NCBI GenBank assembly: GCA_023079485.1
Contig: CM041083.1
Span: 173,655,480 to 173,719,479, forward strand
Direction of reading: 5' to 3'
Source of the DNA: Archilochus colubris
Lineage: Eukaryota > Chordata > Aves > Apodiformes > Trochilidae
Length of the DNA: 64,000 bases
Below the pieces are notes generated by a model. The model was not told the DNA's origin, ran no database searches, and worked only from the letters and a program-made list of their open reading frames with translations. The position numbers and the translations under genes were made by a program. Below are positions 27,601 to 35,071 of the stretch, in pieces; the first letter of the stretch is position 1, and each line of letters starts with the position of its first letter.

Positions 27601-29415
27601 TTCCAGCTCTTAGCCCTGTGGCAGCTGGCTGGCTGGCAGGGACACATCTTCTGGGTGTATAACGTGACTCTTTGTCCTGTTCTCCCATCTCAAGTTGTAC
27701 CAATGAAAATATGTCAGCTTGGACTTGCTTCTTCTGCCTTCTACCCTGTTGAAGACCCCCTGTAACACTGGCCATGCTCAGCGTAGAAGCCCTGGCCCAC
27801 AGCTACATTCACAGATGTCAAGTGATGGAGGCAGCAACAATTTGCTGAGTAGTGTATGATGCCACCCTGGAGCCAGGGAGAGAGGTAGAATCCACCTAGC
27901 CTGCGTAGTGCTCTACTTCCACTTCCCAGTGTCCGTGCTAGTGATCAGCTGCTGCTTGCCCTAGGTAGTGGAGAAGGGGAAAAAAAAGTAAGATTTTCCT
28001 CCCCCCTGCCATTTATTCTGAAGACCTTGTCTGTTTTCCTTCATCTTCCTTCAGAATCACTGCCCAGCTGCTTGCTGCAGCTTCTTCTGGGTCTTACTGG
28101 AGTGAGATGGTAGAACCAGTGGGACCTGAACAAACCTGAGCTGGGTTTGTTGCTGAAGGTGTCTTTCCATGTGTTGTCTCCTACAGCACCACTGCAGGAA
28201 ATGTGGGAAAGCTGTGTGTGGCAAATGCAGCTCCAAGCGCTCCTCCATCCCTCTGATGGGCTTCGAGTTCGAAGTGAGGGTCTGTGACAGCTGCCACGAG
28301 TCTATAACAGATGAAGAGTAAGTGTGGGCACTGAGCCAGTTTGCACTGGAGGGAGAGGGGCAAAACTGCATCCAGGAGGGCCTGGGTAGATGCAAAGCTC
28401 CAGGAGCAGCACAGAAGGGTGGTCCCTGGGCTCTTCCAGCAGGATAAGCCTCTGCGGTGCCCACCAGAACAGGAGGGAGGGAGTGGCTTCCACCCCTGCT
28501 GTACTCATGACTTTGCAGAAGCATTCAAATGTTTGTTGCCTCTACAGAGAAGACTGGGGCAAAATTCTGCAGTCTCCCAGACTTTGCTGATTCCTGGCTC
28601 TCTTTCCTCAGGCGGGCACCCACAGCCACTTTCCATGACAGCAAGCACAACATCGTGCACGTACACTTTGATGCCACCAGGGGATGGCTGCTGACCTCGG
28701 GGACAGACAAGGTTATAAAGGTAGGAGCAAGGAGATGATTGCTTCTAGCTCCTGAGTTTCATTTCCCCTTTCTCTCTCGTGGGGTTCCAGGTATGTCTTA
28801 CCTGCTTTCTTCCCCCCTGCAACCTTTCACTGGTGGAATTCTGCCCAACAGGGACCAAGAAGGTCTTGGTCTGTAAAGATATTGCCTGAAAGGGCTGTGA
28901 CAGGTGCTCCCTGTAGCTTTTCCTCTGGGAAGACAAACTGTATCTCAACATGGTGAATCTTTGTGTGGCTAGGTGAATAAATAGTATATATATATATATA
29001 TATATCTCAAGTGTATAACAAAGCTTGAATAATGTCTTAACTCACAATGTGTTATGACTATGCTAATCACACAATCACAGATCATTCAAGTTAGCAACAT
29101 AGTGTGGGTTTTTTGGTTTCTCTGAAGGCCAGCTGTGAATCTGGCTTATCTGGCTAAAGCACAGTGACATGCAGAATGTTACTTGGTTACCCTCTGCCAG
29201 GCTGATGTGAGTGCTGGCAAATGGAATCAAACCTCATCAGACTTGCTGCATACATGTAGCTTCCCTTAACCCCAAAAAAAGAAAAGAAAAAGAAAAAAAA
29301 AAAGGTTCAAATTATTTAGAGAAGAGATTTTATTACAATTTGCCATTGTTCACTATATGATTGTCATATTTTATTGTATTAACAGCTGTGGGATATGACA
29401 CCAGTAGTGTCTTGA
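583..29415 (+). CDS. WDFY2: WDFY2, WD repeat and FYVE domain-containing protein 2 (coding exons 2-12; exon 1 off the left edge)
   Basis: WDFY2 (also called ProF) is a cytosolic scaffold recruited to early endosomes through FYVE binding of PI3P. It has been reported to bring kinases such as Akt and PKC-zeta to vesicle cargo and to act in endocytosis. Eleven exons join in frame to a TGA at 29413-29415: 583-650, 5199-5272, 12577-12631, 18102-18252, 19903-20015, 20944-21070, 22330-22435, 26478-26579, 28187-28317, 28612-28720 and 29386-29415. They total 1066 nt; adding 137 nt for the unseen first exon gives exactly 400 codons plus stop, the length of the mammalian protein. WD40 blades fill residues 46 to about 277, a FYVE finger with eight cysteines (287, 290, 314, 317, 322, 325, 344, 347) follows, and a last WD40 strand ends the protein. 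This FYVE-within-propeller layout is characteristic of WDFY1/WDFY2. No exon is broken. WDFY1 is the main alternative, but the sequence fits WDFY2 and so does the DHRS12 neighbour. Confidence 0.96.
651..5198 (+). other. WDFY2: WDFY2 intron 2
   Basis: The 4.5-kb GT-AG intron has T-rich tracts near 3040-3120 and 5035-5055 ((GTTT)n). A 17-nt direct repeat occurs at 2357-2373 and 2391-2407. I recognise no exon or known repeat family. Short minus-strand open frames near 3969-4514 have no recognisable protein content. Confidence 0.85.
2357..2407. repeat. 17-nt direct repeat
   Basis: AAGCTGTGAGTGGCTGT is present at 2357-2373 and again at 2391-2407, with related fragments between. A palindrome GCTTAAGC sits at 2353-2360. 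It looks like a small local duplication. Confidence 0.7.
5199..5272 (+). CDS. WDFY2: WDFY2 coding exon 3
   Basis: The acceptor is TTTTTTCAG ending at 5198 and the donor is GTAAGT at 5273. The exon completes Ser69 and encodes residues 70-93: [20 protein letters not shown] followed by GTIS, part of the second WD40 blade. It ends on a codon boundary, and the next exon resumes with GAA in phase. Confidence 0.96.
5273..12576 (+). other. WDFY2: WDFY2 intron 3
   Basis: The 7.3-kb intron contains one antisense CR1 tail (8979-9256). It also has A-rich low-complexity stretches near 7145-7153, 7660-7690 and 10157-10185. No further exon or gene is visible. Confidence 0.85.
8979..9256 (-). mobile_element. 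CR1 LINE 3' fragment
   Basis: The + strand starts with the reverse of a CR1 3' end (AATCACAGAGTGTTAGGGGTT, shown here in part) and continues with the conserved phrase about 'tctccagggaaggagactcc'. On the - strand the decayed reading frame keeps the CR1 reverse-transcriptase C-terminal motif [14 protein letters not shown]. It belongs to the same subfamily as the copy at 30868-31699. It is 5'-truncated and carries indels. Confidence 0.9.
12577..12631 (+). CDS. WDFY2: WDFY2 coding exon 4 (55 nt)
   Basis: The acceptor is a long polypyrimidine tract ending CCTCAG at 12576; the donor is GTAAGA at 12632. It encodes residues 94-111, [18 protein letters not shown], plus the first base of Ala112. This is the shortest internal coding exon of the gene. 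Its open frame is too short to stand out alone, and it was found from protein continuity. Confidence 0.95.
12632..18101 (+). other. WDFY2: WDFY2 intron 4
   Basis: The 5.5-kb intron has an AT stretch at about 13638-13662 and an A-run at 14068-14080. Between about 14,900 and 16,900 the base composition is more GC-rich, with overlapping open frames on both strands that I cannot match to any protein. No exon is supported. Confidence 0.8.
18102..18252 (+). CDS. WDFY2: WDFY2 coding exon 5, ending at a U12-type donor
   Basis: The acceptor is TAATTTTCAG ending at 18101. The exon runs from codon 112 to the second base of codon 162. It contains [20 protein letters not shown] and then [11 protein letters not shown], the third and fourth WD40 blades. 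Its 3' part is unusually GC-rich (about 18180-18250). The exon must end after CTGCA, because only then does it join the next exon as Leu-Gln-Phe-Asp. This places the donor at GTATCCTTT (18253-18261), the U12 consensus. Confidence 0.95.
18253..19902 (+). other. WDFY2: WDFY2 intron 5, U12-type (minor spliceosome) GT-AG intron
   Basis: The donor is GTATCCTTT at 18253-18261, a full match to the U12-type 5' splice site. It is fixed by the protein reading across the junction (Leu-Gln-Phe-Asp with a split Gln codon). The acceptor is AG at 19901-19902. A strong match to the U12 branch consensus TTCCTTRAY is not seen in the last 40 nt. Low-complexity TTTTG/GGTTT stretches lie at about 19195-19242 and 19677-19699. 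Confidence 0.8.
19903..20015 (+). CDS. WDFY2: WDFY2 coding exon 6
   Basis: The acceptor is TCCATCAG ending at 19902 and the donor is GTAAGG at 20016. It encodes [20 protein letters not shown] onward to GHT (residues 163-199) plus one base of Gly200, a WD40 blade with the DHSG turn and a terminal GH. An earlier AG at 19887-19888 would add 14 nt and break the frame, so 19903 is the supported start. Confidence 0.95.
20016..20943 (+). other. WDFY2: WDFY2 intron 6
   Basis: This is a 928-nt GT-AG intron. I see no repeat family, exon or RNA gene in it. Confidence 0.85.
20944..21070 (+). CDS. WDFY2: WDFY2 coding exon 7
   Basis: The acceptor is CCAATTTCAG ending at 20943 and the donor is GTATGT at 21071. 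It encodes residues 200-241 plus two bases of Asn242. It includes [28 protein letters not shown] and [12 protein letters not shown]: a full WD40 blade with WD-type strand end and GH start of the next repeat. Confidence 0.96.
21071..22329 (+). other. WDFY2: WDFY2 intron 7
   Basis: This is a 1.26-kb intron with an A-run near 21950. An open frame at 21939-22439 overlaps the next exon in a wrong frame and is not a gene. Confidence 0.85.
22330..22435 (+). CDS. WDFY2: WDFY2 coding exon 8
   Basis: The acceptor is CTTTTTCAG ending at 22329 and the donor is GTAGAT at 22436, a weaker match to consensus. It completes Asn242 and encodes residues 243-277, [20 protein letters not shown] and then [15 protein letters not shown]. 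This is the last WD40 blade before the FYVE finger and ends on a codon boundary. Confidence 0.96.
22436..26477 (+). other. WDFY2: WDFY2 intron 8
   Basis: The 4.0-kb intron contains the (GGGAT)n array at 25234-25335 and a (AAAT)n stretch at about 25995-26022. Between about 22,940 and 23,820 there are overlapping open frames on both strands without recognisable content. No exon is visible. Confidence 0.8.
25234..25335. repeat. (GGGAT)n pentanucleotide microsatellite, about 20 copies
   Basis: 102 nt of perfect GGGAT repeat (20.4 units) with no interruption. It creates artificial open frames in all phases (DGMGW or SHPIP repeats). It lies about 1.14 kb upstream of the WDFY2 exon that starts the FYVE finger. 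The purity and length suggest a variable-length locus. Confidence 0.97.
26478..26579 (+). CDS. WDFY2: WDFY2 coding exon 9, first half of FYVE finger
   Basis: The acceptor is TGTGTTGCAG ending at 26477. The donor GTTCGT at 26580 departs from GTRAGT. The exon is exactly 34 codons (residues 278-311). It starts [10 protein letters not shown], with the W-x-x-D of FYVE domains (W281, D283/D285) and the first zinc pair C287/C290. It ends LRQ, so the basic PI3P-contact motif RQHHCR is split by the intron. Confidence 0.95.
26580..28186 (+). other. WDFY2: WDFY2 intron 9
   Basis: The 1.6-kb intron interrupts the FYVE finger. A T-rich low-complexity tract lies about 190 nt after the donor (26766-26900). 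The rest has no recognised feature. Confidence 0.85.
26766..26900. repeat. T-rich, (GTT)n and (GTTT)n low-complexity tract
   Basis: A T-run of about 20 is followed by five to six GTT units and then by GTTT units up to about 26885. It is simple sequence, and the open frames over it are artefacts. Confidence 0.85.
28187..28317 (+). CDS. WDFY2: WDFY2 coding exon 10, second half of FYVE finger
   Basis: The acceptor is GTCTCCTACAG ending at 28186 and the donor is GTAAGT at 28318. Residues 312-354 begin [20 protein letters not shown] and include RVCDSCHE. Together these supply six of the eight zinc cysteines (314, 317, 322, 325, 344, 347) and the R-V-C signature of FYVE fingers. The FEFEVRVC strand is intact, so PI3P binding is expected to be retained. 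Confidence 0.96.
28318..28611 (+). other. WDFY2: WDFY2 intron 10
   Basis: This 294-nt GT-AG intron separates the end of the FYVE finger from the last WD40 blade. I see nothing else in it. Confidence 0.85.
28612..28720 (+). CDS. WDFY2: WDFY2 coding exon 11
   Basis: The acceptor is TTTCCTCAG ending at 28611 and the donor is GTAGGA at 28721. It completes Glu355 and encodes residues 356-391: [20 protein letters not shown], then [16 protein letters not shown]. This is the WD40 blade after the FYVE finger, which closes the propeller. Confidence 0.96.
28721..29385 (+). other. WDFY2: WDFY2 intron 11 with (TA)n stretch
   Basis: This 665-nt intron carries a (TA)n tract of about 11 units at 28984-29005 and an A-rich stretch at 29274-29303. 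Otherwise nothing is recognised. Confidence 0.85.
29386..29415 (+). CDS. WDFY2: WDFY2 terminal coding exon 12
   Basis: The acceptor is GTATTAACAG ending at 29385. Nine codons read LWDMTPVVS and are followed by TGA at 29413-29415. LWD completes the last WD40 strand started in the previous exon (VIK|LWD). The exon is found only by protein continuity because its coding part is 30 nt. Confidence 0.95.
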   Translation: MWDMTPVVS

Positions 29416-30166
29416 TGGTACATCAGTGGAACTTGAAAGGTGATATGTACAGAAGAAACAGATTTCCTAACCCTAATCAGACAGCAGAAGACAGGCAAGG
29501 CTGGCTGCAGTGGCAGATGAGAAAGGAACGAATGTGTTTACAACGATTTTATGTCCTCTGCTTGATCAAGGCTGAACATTTGCACGAAGACTCTTTCCAC
29601 TTATTCTCAAAATATACAAGAAGGTATTTTTTTAACTAATGGTTTGTACGATCTGACTTCGGTTGTCTTGAGTTTGTTTGGAACATCCGTGTGCAGCCCA
29701 GTTTTTCAGTTTTGCATTTCACTGTGTCAGGATATTTGCTGCTTTGTACCGAGGGTTCTCGGGTTGTGTCTTACCACGTGAGTGTTCAGTCATTGCCTCT
29801 CCCCACAGGGAGTACCCATTGATTTGGGGTGTTTCAGCTGACCAGGCTCTCTGCACTGGCTGAACTCCAGGCACGGTGTTGCGTGTCCTCCAGGTGTGCC
29901 ACTGGGGAGCTGAGGGACTATTGCAATTCCTAAAAGGGCTCTACTGTCTGCTTGTCCTAACAAACATCATCTGGAGGGCATTGTGTTGGTTTGAAGTAGC
30001 TAAAATCCAGCTTCCTGCCTCTTTCCTTCTCTACAAGTTGCAAAGCCAGGGGGCCAGGTTGCTTAGCAACAAAATTCTACAAAAACTGAAATAATTTTCC
30101 ATCTCAGAGCATTGCAAGGAGCACACAGACCCATTTGAGTTTGATGAGGCTGGCAGGCTAATTAAA

Positions 30167-30172
30167 AATAAA
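30167..30172 (+). terminator. Candidate proximal poly(A) signal of WDFY2
   Basis: AATAAA lies about 750 nt after the WDFY2 stop. A dense cluster of G-runs (30212-30235) starts 40 nt further on, the position where G-rich downstream elements can assist cleavage. Use in vivo is not shown. Confidence 0.4.
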
Positions 30173-30211
30173 TTATTGGCAACAGGAACTTTTGGTAGTG
30201 TGTGCATGGAC

Positions 30212-30235
30212 GGGGGGGGAGGGTGGGGTGGGGGG
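30212..30235 (+). promoter_or_regulatory. G-run cluster, potential G-quadruplex
   Basis: Runs of 8, 3, 4 and 6 G are separated by single A or T bases. This satisfies the usual four-run G-quadruplex pattern with one-base loops on the WDFY2 sense strand, so it would be present in the long 3' UTR form. It could act as a downstream element for the proximal poly(A) signal or as an RNA structure. Confidence 0.55.
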
Positions 30236-30487
30236 CATGGACCTAATATTGGTCTAGGTCTGAAAAGTCTGGTTTATCTCTACCTCTACCTTGAGCAGCA
30301 ACATTTCAGCATTTATACCTGTCTGTGTTGTTGATGATGAATTTGATTTTCCTGTTTTCCATACGGTTAGTCATATTTATTTTTTTAAAATGCTGATGGT
30401 TTTTATTAATTTCCACTACAGAGCAGAAACTGATATTGCTGAATTATGCCCATTGTCCTGTTGTCATATTTTACAGTTTCTTGTAAA

Positions 30488-30493
30488 AATAAA
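30488..30493 (+). terminator. Candidate distal poly(A) signal of WDFY2
   Basis: AATAAA lies in an A-rich context about 1.07 kb after the stop, with a TGCA about 20 nt downstream as a plausible cleavage site. It is the last good signal before the CR1 copy at about 30868, which makes it the best candidate for the main transcript end. Confidence 0.5.
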
Positions 30494-30513
30494 AAAAGTA
30501 TTTAAAAACCTGC

Positions 30514-30867
30514 ATTGACCAAAATTACCTTTTAAAAAGGGCATTGTCAAGGTGAATAATAATTTAAAAAAAAGCCCTTTTTTCCAAAGGGATCTTATCT
30601 GAAGTGTTAACTCTGTTCCCTTAATCCAGTTCACTTTTTATCATGCTGTTGCTGATGAACTTTAAAACTGGTGTGGAGAATGGAACTGCAGACCAGACCT
30701 AGGGCTCTCCTGTACCTGCTGTTCAAGCAAGGCCTCGTGCTCTGCAGCTGCTGCCACTCAGCAGATCAATGGTGGTCTTGCCCCATTTTGAACTTTACTT
30801 TTCCCCTCCAAGGTGGGGAGGCCGTGGTATTTCCCACTACAGAGCACATTGCTACTTAGAGAAGCCT
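30514..30867. other. Intergenic, no feature seen
   Basis: This stretch between the probable WDFY2 3' end and the first CR1 has no recognised feature. Confidence 0.6.
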
Positions 30868-31699
30868 GGTGTTTTCCTGGAGAGACTTAGACAGGCTGGA
30901 GAGTTGGGCAGAGAGAAACATGATGAACAACAAGGGGAAGTGTAGAGTTTTGCATTTGGGGAAGAACAACACGATGTCCCAGTATAGGTTGGGGGCTGAC
31001 CTGCTGGAGAGCAGTGTAGGTGAAAGAGACCTGGGGGTCCTGGTTGACAAGAAGATGACCATGAGCCAGCAATGTGTCCTTGTGGCCAAGAAGGCCAATG
31101 GCATCCTGGGGTGCATTAGAAAGAGTGTGGTTAGTAGGTCAAGAGAGGTTCTCCTCCCCCTCTATTCTGCATTGGTGAGGCCGCACCTGGAGTATTGTGT
31201 CCAGTTCTGGGCCCCTCAGTTCAAGGACAGGGAAGTGCTTGAAAGAGTCCAGCGCAGAACTACTAAGATGATTAAGGGGGTGGAACATCTCCCTTATGAG
31301 GAAAGGCTGAGGGAGCTGGGTCTCTTTAGTTTGGAGAAAAGGAGACTGAGGGGTGACCTCATCAATGTTTTCAAATATGTAAGGGGTGAGTGTCAGGGAG
31401 ATGGAGTTAGGCTCTTCTCAGTGGTGACCAGTGATAGGACAAGGGGTAATGGGTGTAAATTGGAGCATAGGAGGTTCAAGTTGAATATTCGAAAAAATTT
31501 TTTTACTGTAAGGGTGACAGAGCCCTGGAACAGGCTGCCCAGGGGGTCGTGGAGTCTCCTTCACTGGAGACATTCAAAACCCGCCTGGACACGTTCCTAT
31601 GCGATGTACTCTAGGTGGCCCTGCTCTGGCAGGGGGGGTTGGACTAGATGATCTTTCGAGGTCCCTTCCAACCCCAAGGATTCTATGATTCTATGATTC
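30868..31699 (+). mobile_element. CR1 LINE, 5'-truncated, with long open reverse-transcriptase C-terminal frame
   Basis: The element ends with GGTTGGACTAGATGATC-type sequence and an (ATTCTATG)n tail at about 31680-31699. An open frame from 30869 carries about 220 residues of the CR1 ORF2 C-terminal region, including motifs [40 protein letters not shown] and [14 protein letters not shown]. Relative to the usual [10 protein letters not shown] reading, one base is missing near 31541-31546, which shifts the last part out of frame. The endonuclease and the catalytic RT core are absent. It is the least decayed CR1 in the window. Confidence 0.95.
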
Positions 31700-33947
31700 C
31701 TGTAAGTGATAATGCCAAGAGAAAATAAAGCTCCTCCTTTGTTTGCCTGGCAGTTATTCACTTTTGAGGAACCACAAAAGTTAGCACAATCCAGGACATT
31801 AATTCTTGACCAGTGAGCTGCTGCAGTAAAGAGTGAGTGGACTTCCACGTGCATGTTGCAGGATTTTCAAGGAAAATGTATTTTCAGGGAAAATTCTCTT
31901 TTTAAACATCCTATAAAATATACTTAATCATTTTGCATTCATGTTCTTTGAAATGATGCTACCTTGGCTTTCCTGGTCATACAGCCTGTTGTTGGTTCCC
32001 CTCAAGGCAGCATGTTTTAAAGCATATTTTGAAACACGATTCACACAGCACTGAAAACATTCTTTTTCCAGCTTGAATCTTTTTTTTTTTTTTTTAAGTC
32101 CTCCCACTTTCTCTCCTGGAAGCTAGATGCTTGTTTCCTCTTGGAAGGCTTTTCATTACACCTTTGTGCCTGTTTTCTGATGACTGGAGCGTTTTTGGCT
32201 GACAAAGCCATGCGAGATGACCAAGCTGCCTGCCAATATTTCATTCCAGCTGGAGAAGTTGTATGAAACTTTACTGGACTGCACTGTTCCACGTTACCTT
32301 GGGCTCAGGGCCCTTTGGCTGAAGACCTGACTTGCTTTGCTGTGCAGAGTCTCTCTCCTGGTGGCAGCAGCAGGGGAGCACCAAAGTGAGCATAAATCAC
32401 TGTTCTGTGCCCAGTTCTGGAGCAGAAGTCAGGCTTGCAAGAAGCCTGGGACCCCAGTGAGAATTCTGCTCGTGCTGATGCACCAGCAGAGTCAGCAAGC
32501 TGAGGATCTGCCCCCGAGTCAGTTCCTGGTCCTTTGGAACACGTAACGTTCACACAGAGGTGAGGAACTGAATCCAGAGGAGTCTGAATTTGGGAGTGAG
32601 GTGAGTTTGGACTGCTTTGCAGTGAACTCTTGCCCACATTCCCTTCTCTTCTGAGCAGTTGTGGGTTTAGTGTTGTGTATGGGTGAACGTTGGGTATACA
32701 GAACCATTCTGCAAAACTTCCCATGCTGTTGTTTCTGACTAAATTACCTGCAAAGTTATCAGAATTTAACCTGAACATTCCCTTATCTTACAGTCTCGGG
32801 ACAGACTGTTCTTGCTTAGAAAAGTGATACAAGCTGAAAGTGAAGCTGGTGGAGAAGGGGAAGTGTGTCCCTTTTCTATGACTTTTATAGCTGTATTTAG
32901 AGATATGAAGGGAAAACGGGTGTCAGTAATTTAAGCAATAATTCCTCTACCTCCCAAATGAAGCCAGGACTTCATGCTGGTCAAGGTACAAAGCCTGCCC
33001 TCCTGTTCTGATGTGTTAGGGTAACAGACTCAATTTCTTCTGCCTCCTAGCTCAACACAAAAAGGGATCCCTGTTGCCTGGTCCTTTTACTTTCATTTTA
33101 GCTTCTGAATAACAAATCTGAGCTATTTTTATTAACTGCATTATTGGGGATGGGAGGTAGGGTGCTTTTTGGTACAGATGTAACTGTGCAGCACCCCCCA
33201 CACACTCACCCACACACACACAAAGCCAAGTCCCTTCTCAGGGTTGCTGCAGTGCCGGCCTCTAGTGGTGCCGGGGGGTGTACAGACAGTCCTAGGCTTC
33301 CTCTGCCCCTCACTTTAGAAAACTGCTTTTCATTTATGCCCTGACCAGTGTTTGCTTTGGAGAAGAAGCAGTGTTCCTCACAGCATCTGCCTGCTGGTCT
33401 TGGTTTTAAAATGAGCAGTACCTGTAGCTTGGAGGTGCTGGGGCAGGTGCTGATTGCACACACGGTGCCTGAGCAGATGATTGGAGCCACTCGTGATCCT
33501 GGTTGGCTGAAAGAAGGTCAGCCTCAGCCCCAAACTTAAGGTTTTTAACCTGAAAATACTTAAATAAAGGGAAAAGTATGTGGGCAACTTTTTGCAATGA
33601 TGGAATAATCCTGGAAGAGGACATCAGTGTGCTGAGCTGTTAGCACTCTTGTCTGTCTAGAGCTGCTCTGTCTAGGTGAAGCCCAGGTGACCTCCCCACC
33701 TGCACGCCAGCACAGTGACTCTTAGCACATCAGAGGTGACTGCTGACTGAGAGGGTGCCATGAGTGTCTCCAATACTGGGAAAAAGAGGGATGAGTTCCA
33801 TCTGCGTGGGATTGGTTGCTGATAAGAAGGTGGATGGCTGGATGTTCAGTTGTTCCTGATCCAAAAAACAGGGTATGGGAAAAACGTTTGCTTTAAACCT
33901 GCTGAGGAAATCATTGTTAGAGAGGAATATGCAATTTTTTTTTCCTA
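31700..33947. other. Intergenic, mostly featureless
   Basis: This holds a T-run at about 32078-32096 and a CA-rich simple stretch at about 33196-33224. I recognise no gene or repeat family. Open frames here (up to 157 codons on the - strand at 32305-32778) have no recognisable content. Confidence 0.7.
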
Positions 33948-34402
33948 GTTGTGTCCAATTCTAGGCTCCCCAGTGCAAGAGAGAGATGAAGCTACTGGGT
34001 GGAGTCCAGCAAAGATGATGGTGGTGTTGGAGCCCCTCTCCTGCCAGGAAAGGCTGTGAGAGCTGGGACTGCTCAGCCTAGAGAAGGCTCAGGGGGGATC
34101 TCATCCATGTGTATAAATACCTGAAGGGAGGGTGCACAGAGGACACAGCCAGGCTCTGCCAGTGACAGGAAGGACTAGAAGCAATGGGCACACACTGACA
34201 CACAGAAGGCTCCCCTTGAACATCAAGAACACATTTCCACTGTGAGGGTGACAGAGCACTGGCAGAGGCTGCACAGGGTTTGTGGATTCTCCATCCTTGG
34301 AGACATTCAGAAGCCTTCTAGACATGGTCCTGGGCAATGGGCTTTAGGTAGGAAGTTTGGACAAATGGCTGCCAGAGGTGCTGTCCAACCTGAACCTACT
34401 GG
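33948..34402 (+). mobile_element. Old CR1 LINE 3' fragment
   Basis: The sequence runs through CR1 phrases in order: GTGTCCAATTCTAGG, CTGGGACTGCTCAGCCTAGA, CTCATCCATGTGTATAAATA, then 'gggtgacagagcactggcag' and a final 'ctgtccaacctgaacctac'. The reading frame is broken many times and the tail repeat is lost, so it is older than its neighbours. Confidence 0.88.
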
Positions 34403-34610
34403 AAATTAAAAAATTAAGAAAAAAAGATGGATCTTACTTTAAATCTAAAATACAAAGCCTGCCAACACATTAATGAACACTACATGTGTTTGTTCTTGAT
34501 GTTCCAAATAGGACTGGGGTAAGAACAACCAACATTCTGTTTTGTACCACATAGGAAACAGGCCTACACTGTGGTGTTTTCCAGGGCCATGCCATTTCCA
34601 GGAGATCCTG
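34403..34610. other. Short spacer between CR1 copies
   Basis: Unique-looking sequence with no recognised feature. The upstream edge of the next CR1 is not sharp. Confidence 0.5.
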
Positions 34611-35071
34611 TCCTGGAGCAGGTCCAAAGGAGGGCAACCAGGCTGGTGAAGGGACTCGAGCACAGACCCTATGAGGAGAGGCTGAGAGAGCTGGGGCTGT
34701 TCAGCTTGGAGAAGAGGAGGCTGAGGGGAGACCTCATCACTCTCTACAACTCCCTGAAAGGAGGTTGGAGCCAGGGGGGGGTTGGTCTCTTTTGCCAGAC
34801 GACTTTCAACAAGACAAGAGGGCACGGTCTTAAGTTGTGCCAGGGGAAATTTAGGTTAGATATTAGGAAGAATTTCTTTACGGAGAGAGTGATCCGGCAT
34901 TGTAATGGGCTGCCCAGGGAAGTAGTGGATTCTCCATCCCTGGAGATATTTAAAAAGAGACTGGATGTGGCACTCAGTGCCATAGTCTAGCAACCGCAAT
35001 GGTGGTAAAAGGGTTGGACTCGATGATCTCTGAGGTCCCTTCCAACCCAGCCAATTCTATGATTCTATGAT
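34611..35071 (+). mobile_element. CR1 LINE 3' fragment, copy A of a near-duplicate pair
   Basis: The fragment starts within TCCTGGAGCAGGTCCAAAGG and ends with two ATTCTATG units at about 35055-35071. Its frame keeps [20 protein letters not shown] and [14 protein letters not shown] of the CR1 RT C-terminus, up to a stop at about 34990. It shares subfamily-specific sequence with 36389-36897, including the [12 protein letters not shown] insert, which differs from the 30868 copy. Confidence 0.93.

Larger units (their letters stand above)
29416..30513 (+). other. WDFY2: WDFY2 probable 3' UTR
   Basis: From the stop codon to a probable cleavage site near 30513 there are about 1.1 kb with no splice evidence. 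The end is inferred from AATAAA at 30488-30493 followed by a CA about 20 nt later. A shorter form could end near 30190 using AATAAA at 30167-30172. The extent is an inference from sequence signals only. Confidence 0.55.

Noticed and set aside
28057..28524. Minus-strand open frame of 155 codons
   Set aside because: It runs antisense over the WDFY2 FYVE exon (28187-28317); codon structure of the real exon keeps the opposite strand open. No domain is recognisable.
29984..30100. TGTGTTGGTTTGAAG as a possible LTR start
   Set aside because: Only the first bases resemble an LTR, and the sequence lies in the probable WDFY2 3' UTR with no further match.
32305..32778. Minus-strand open frame of 157 codons between the genes
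   Set aside because: No recognisable domain, no splice or promoter context and no repeat match. It is most likely a chance frame.
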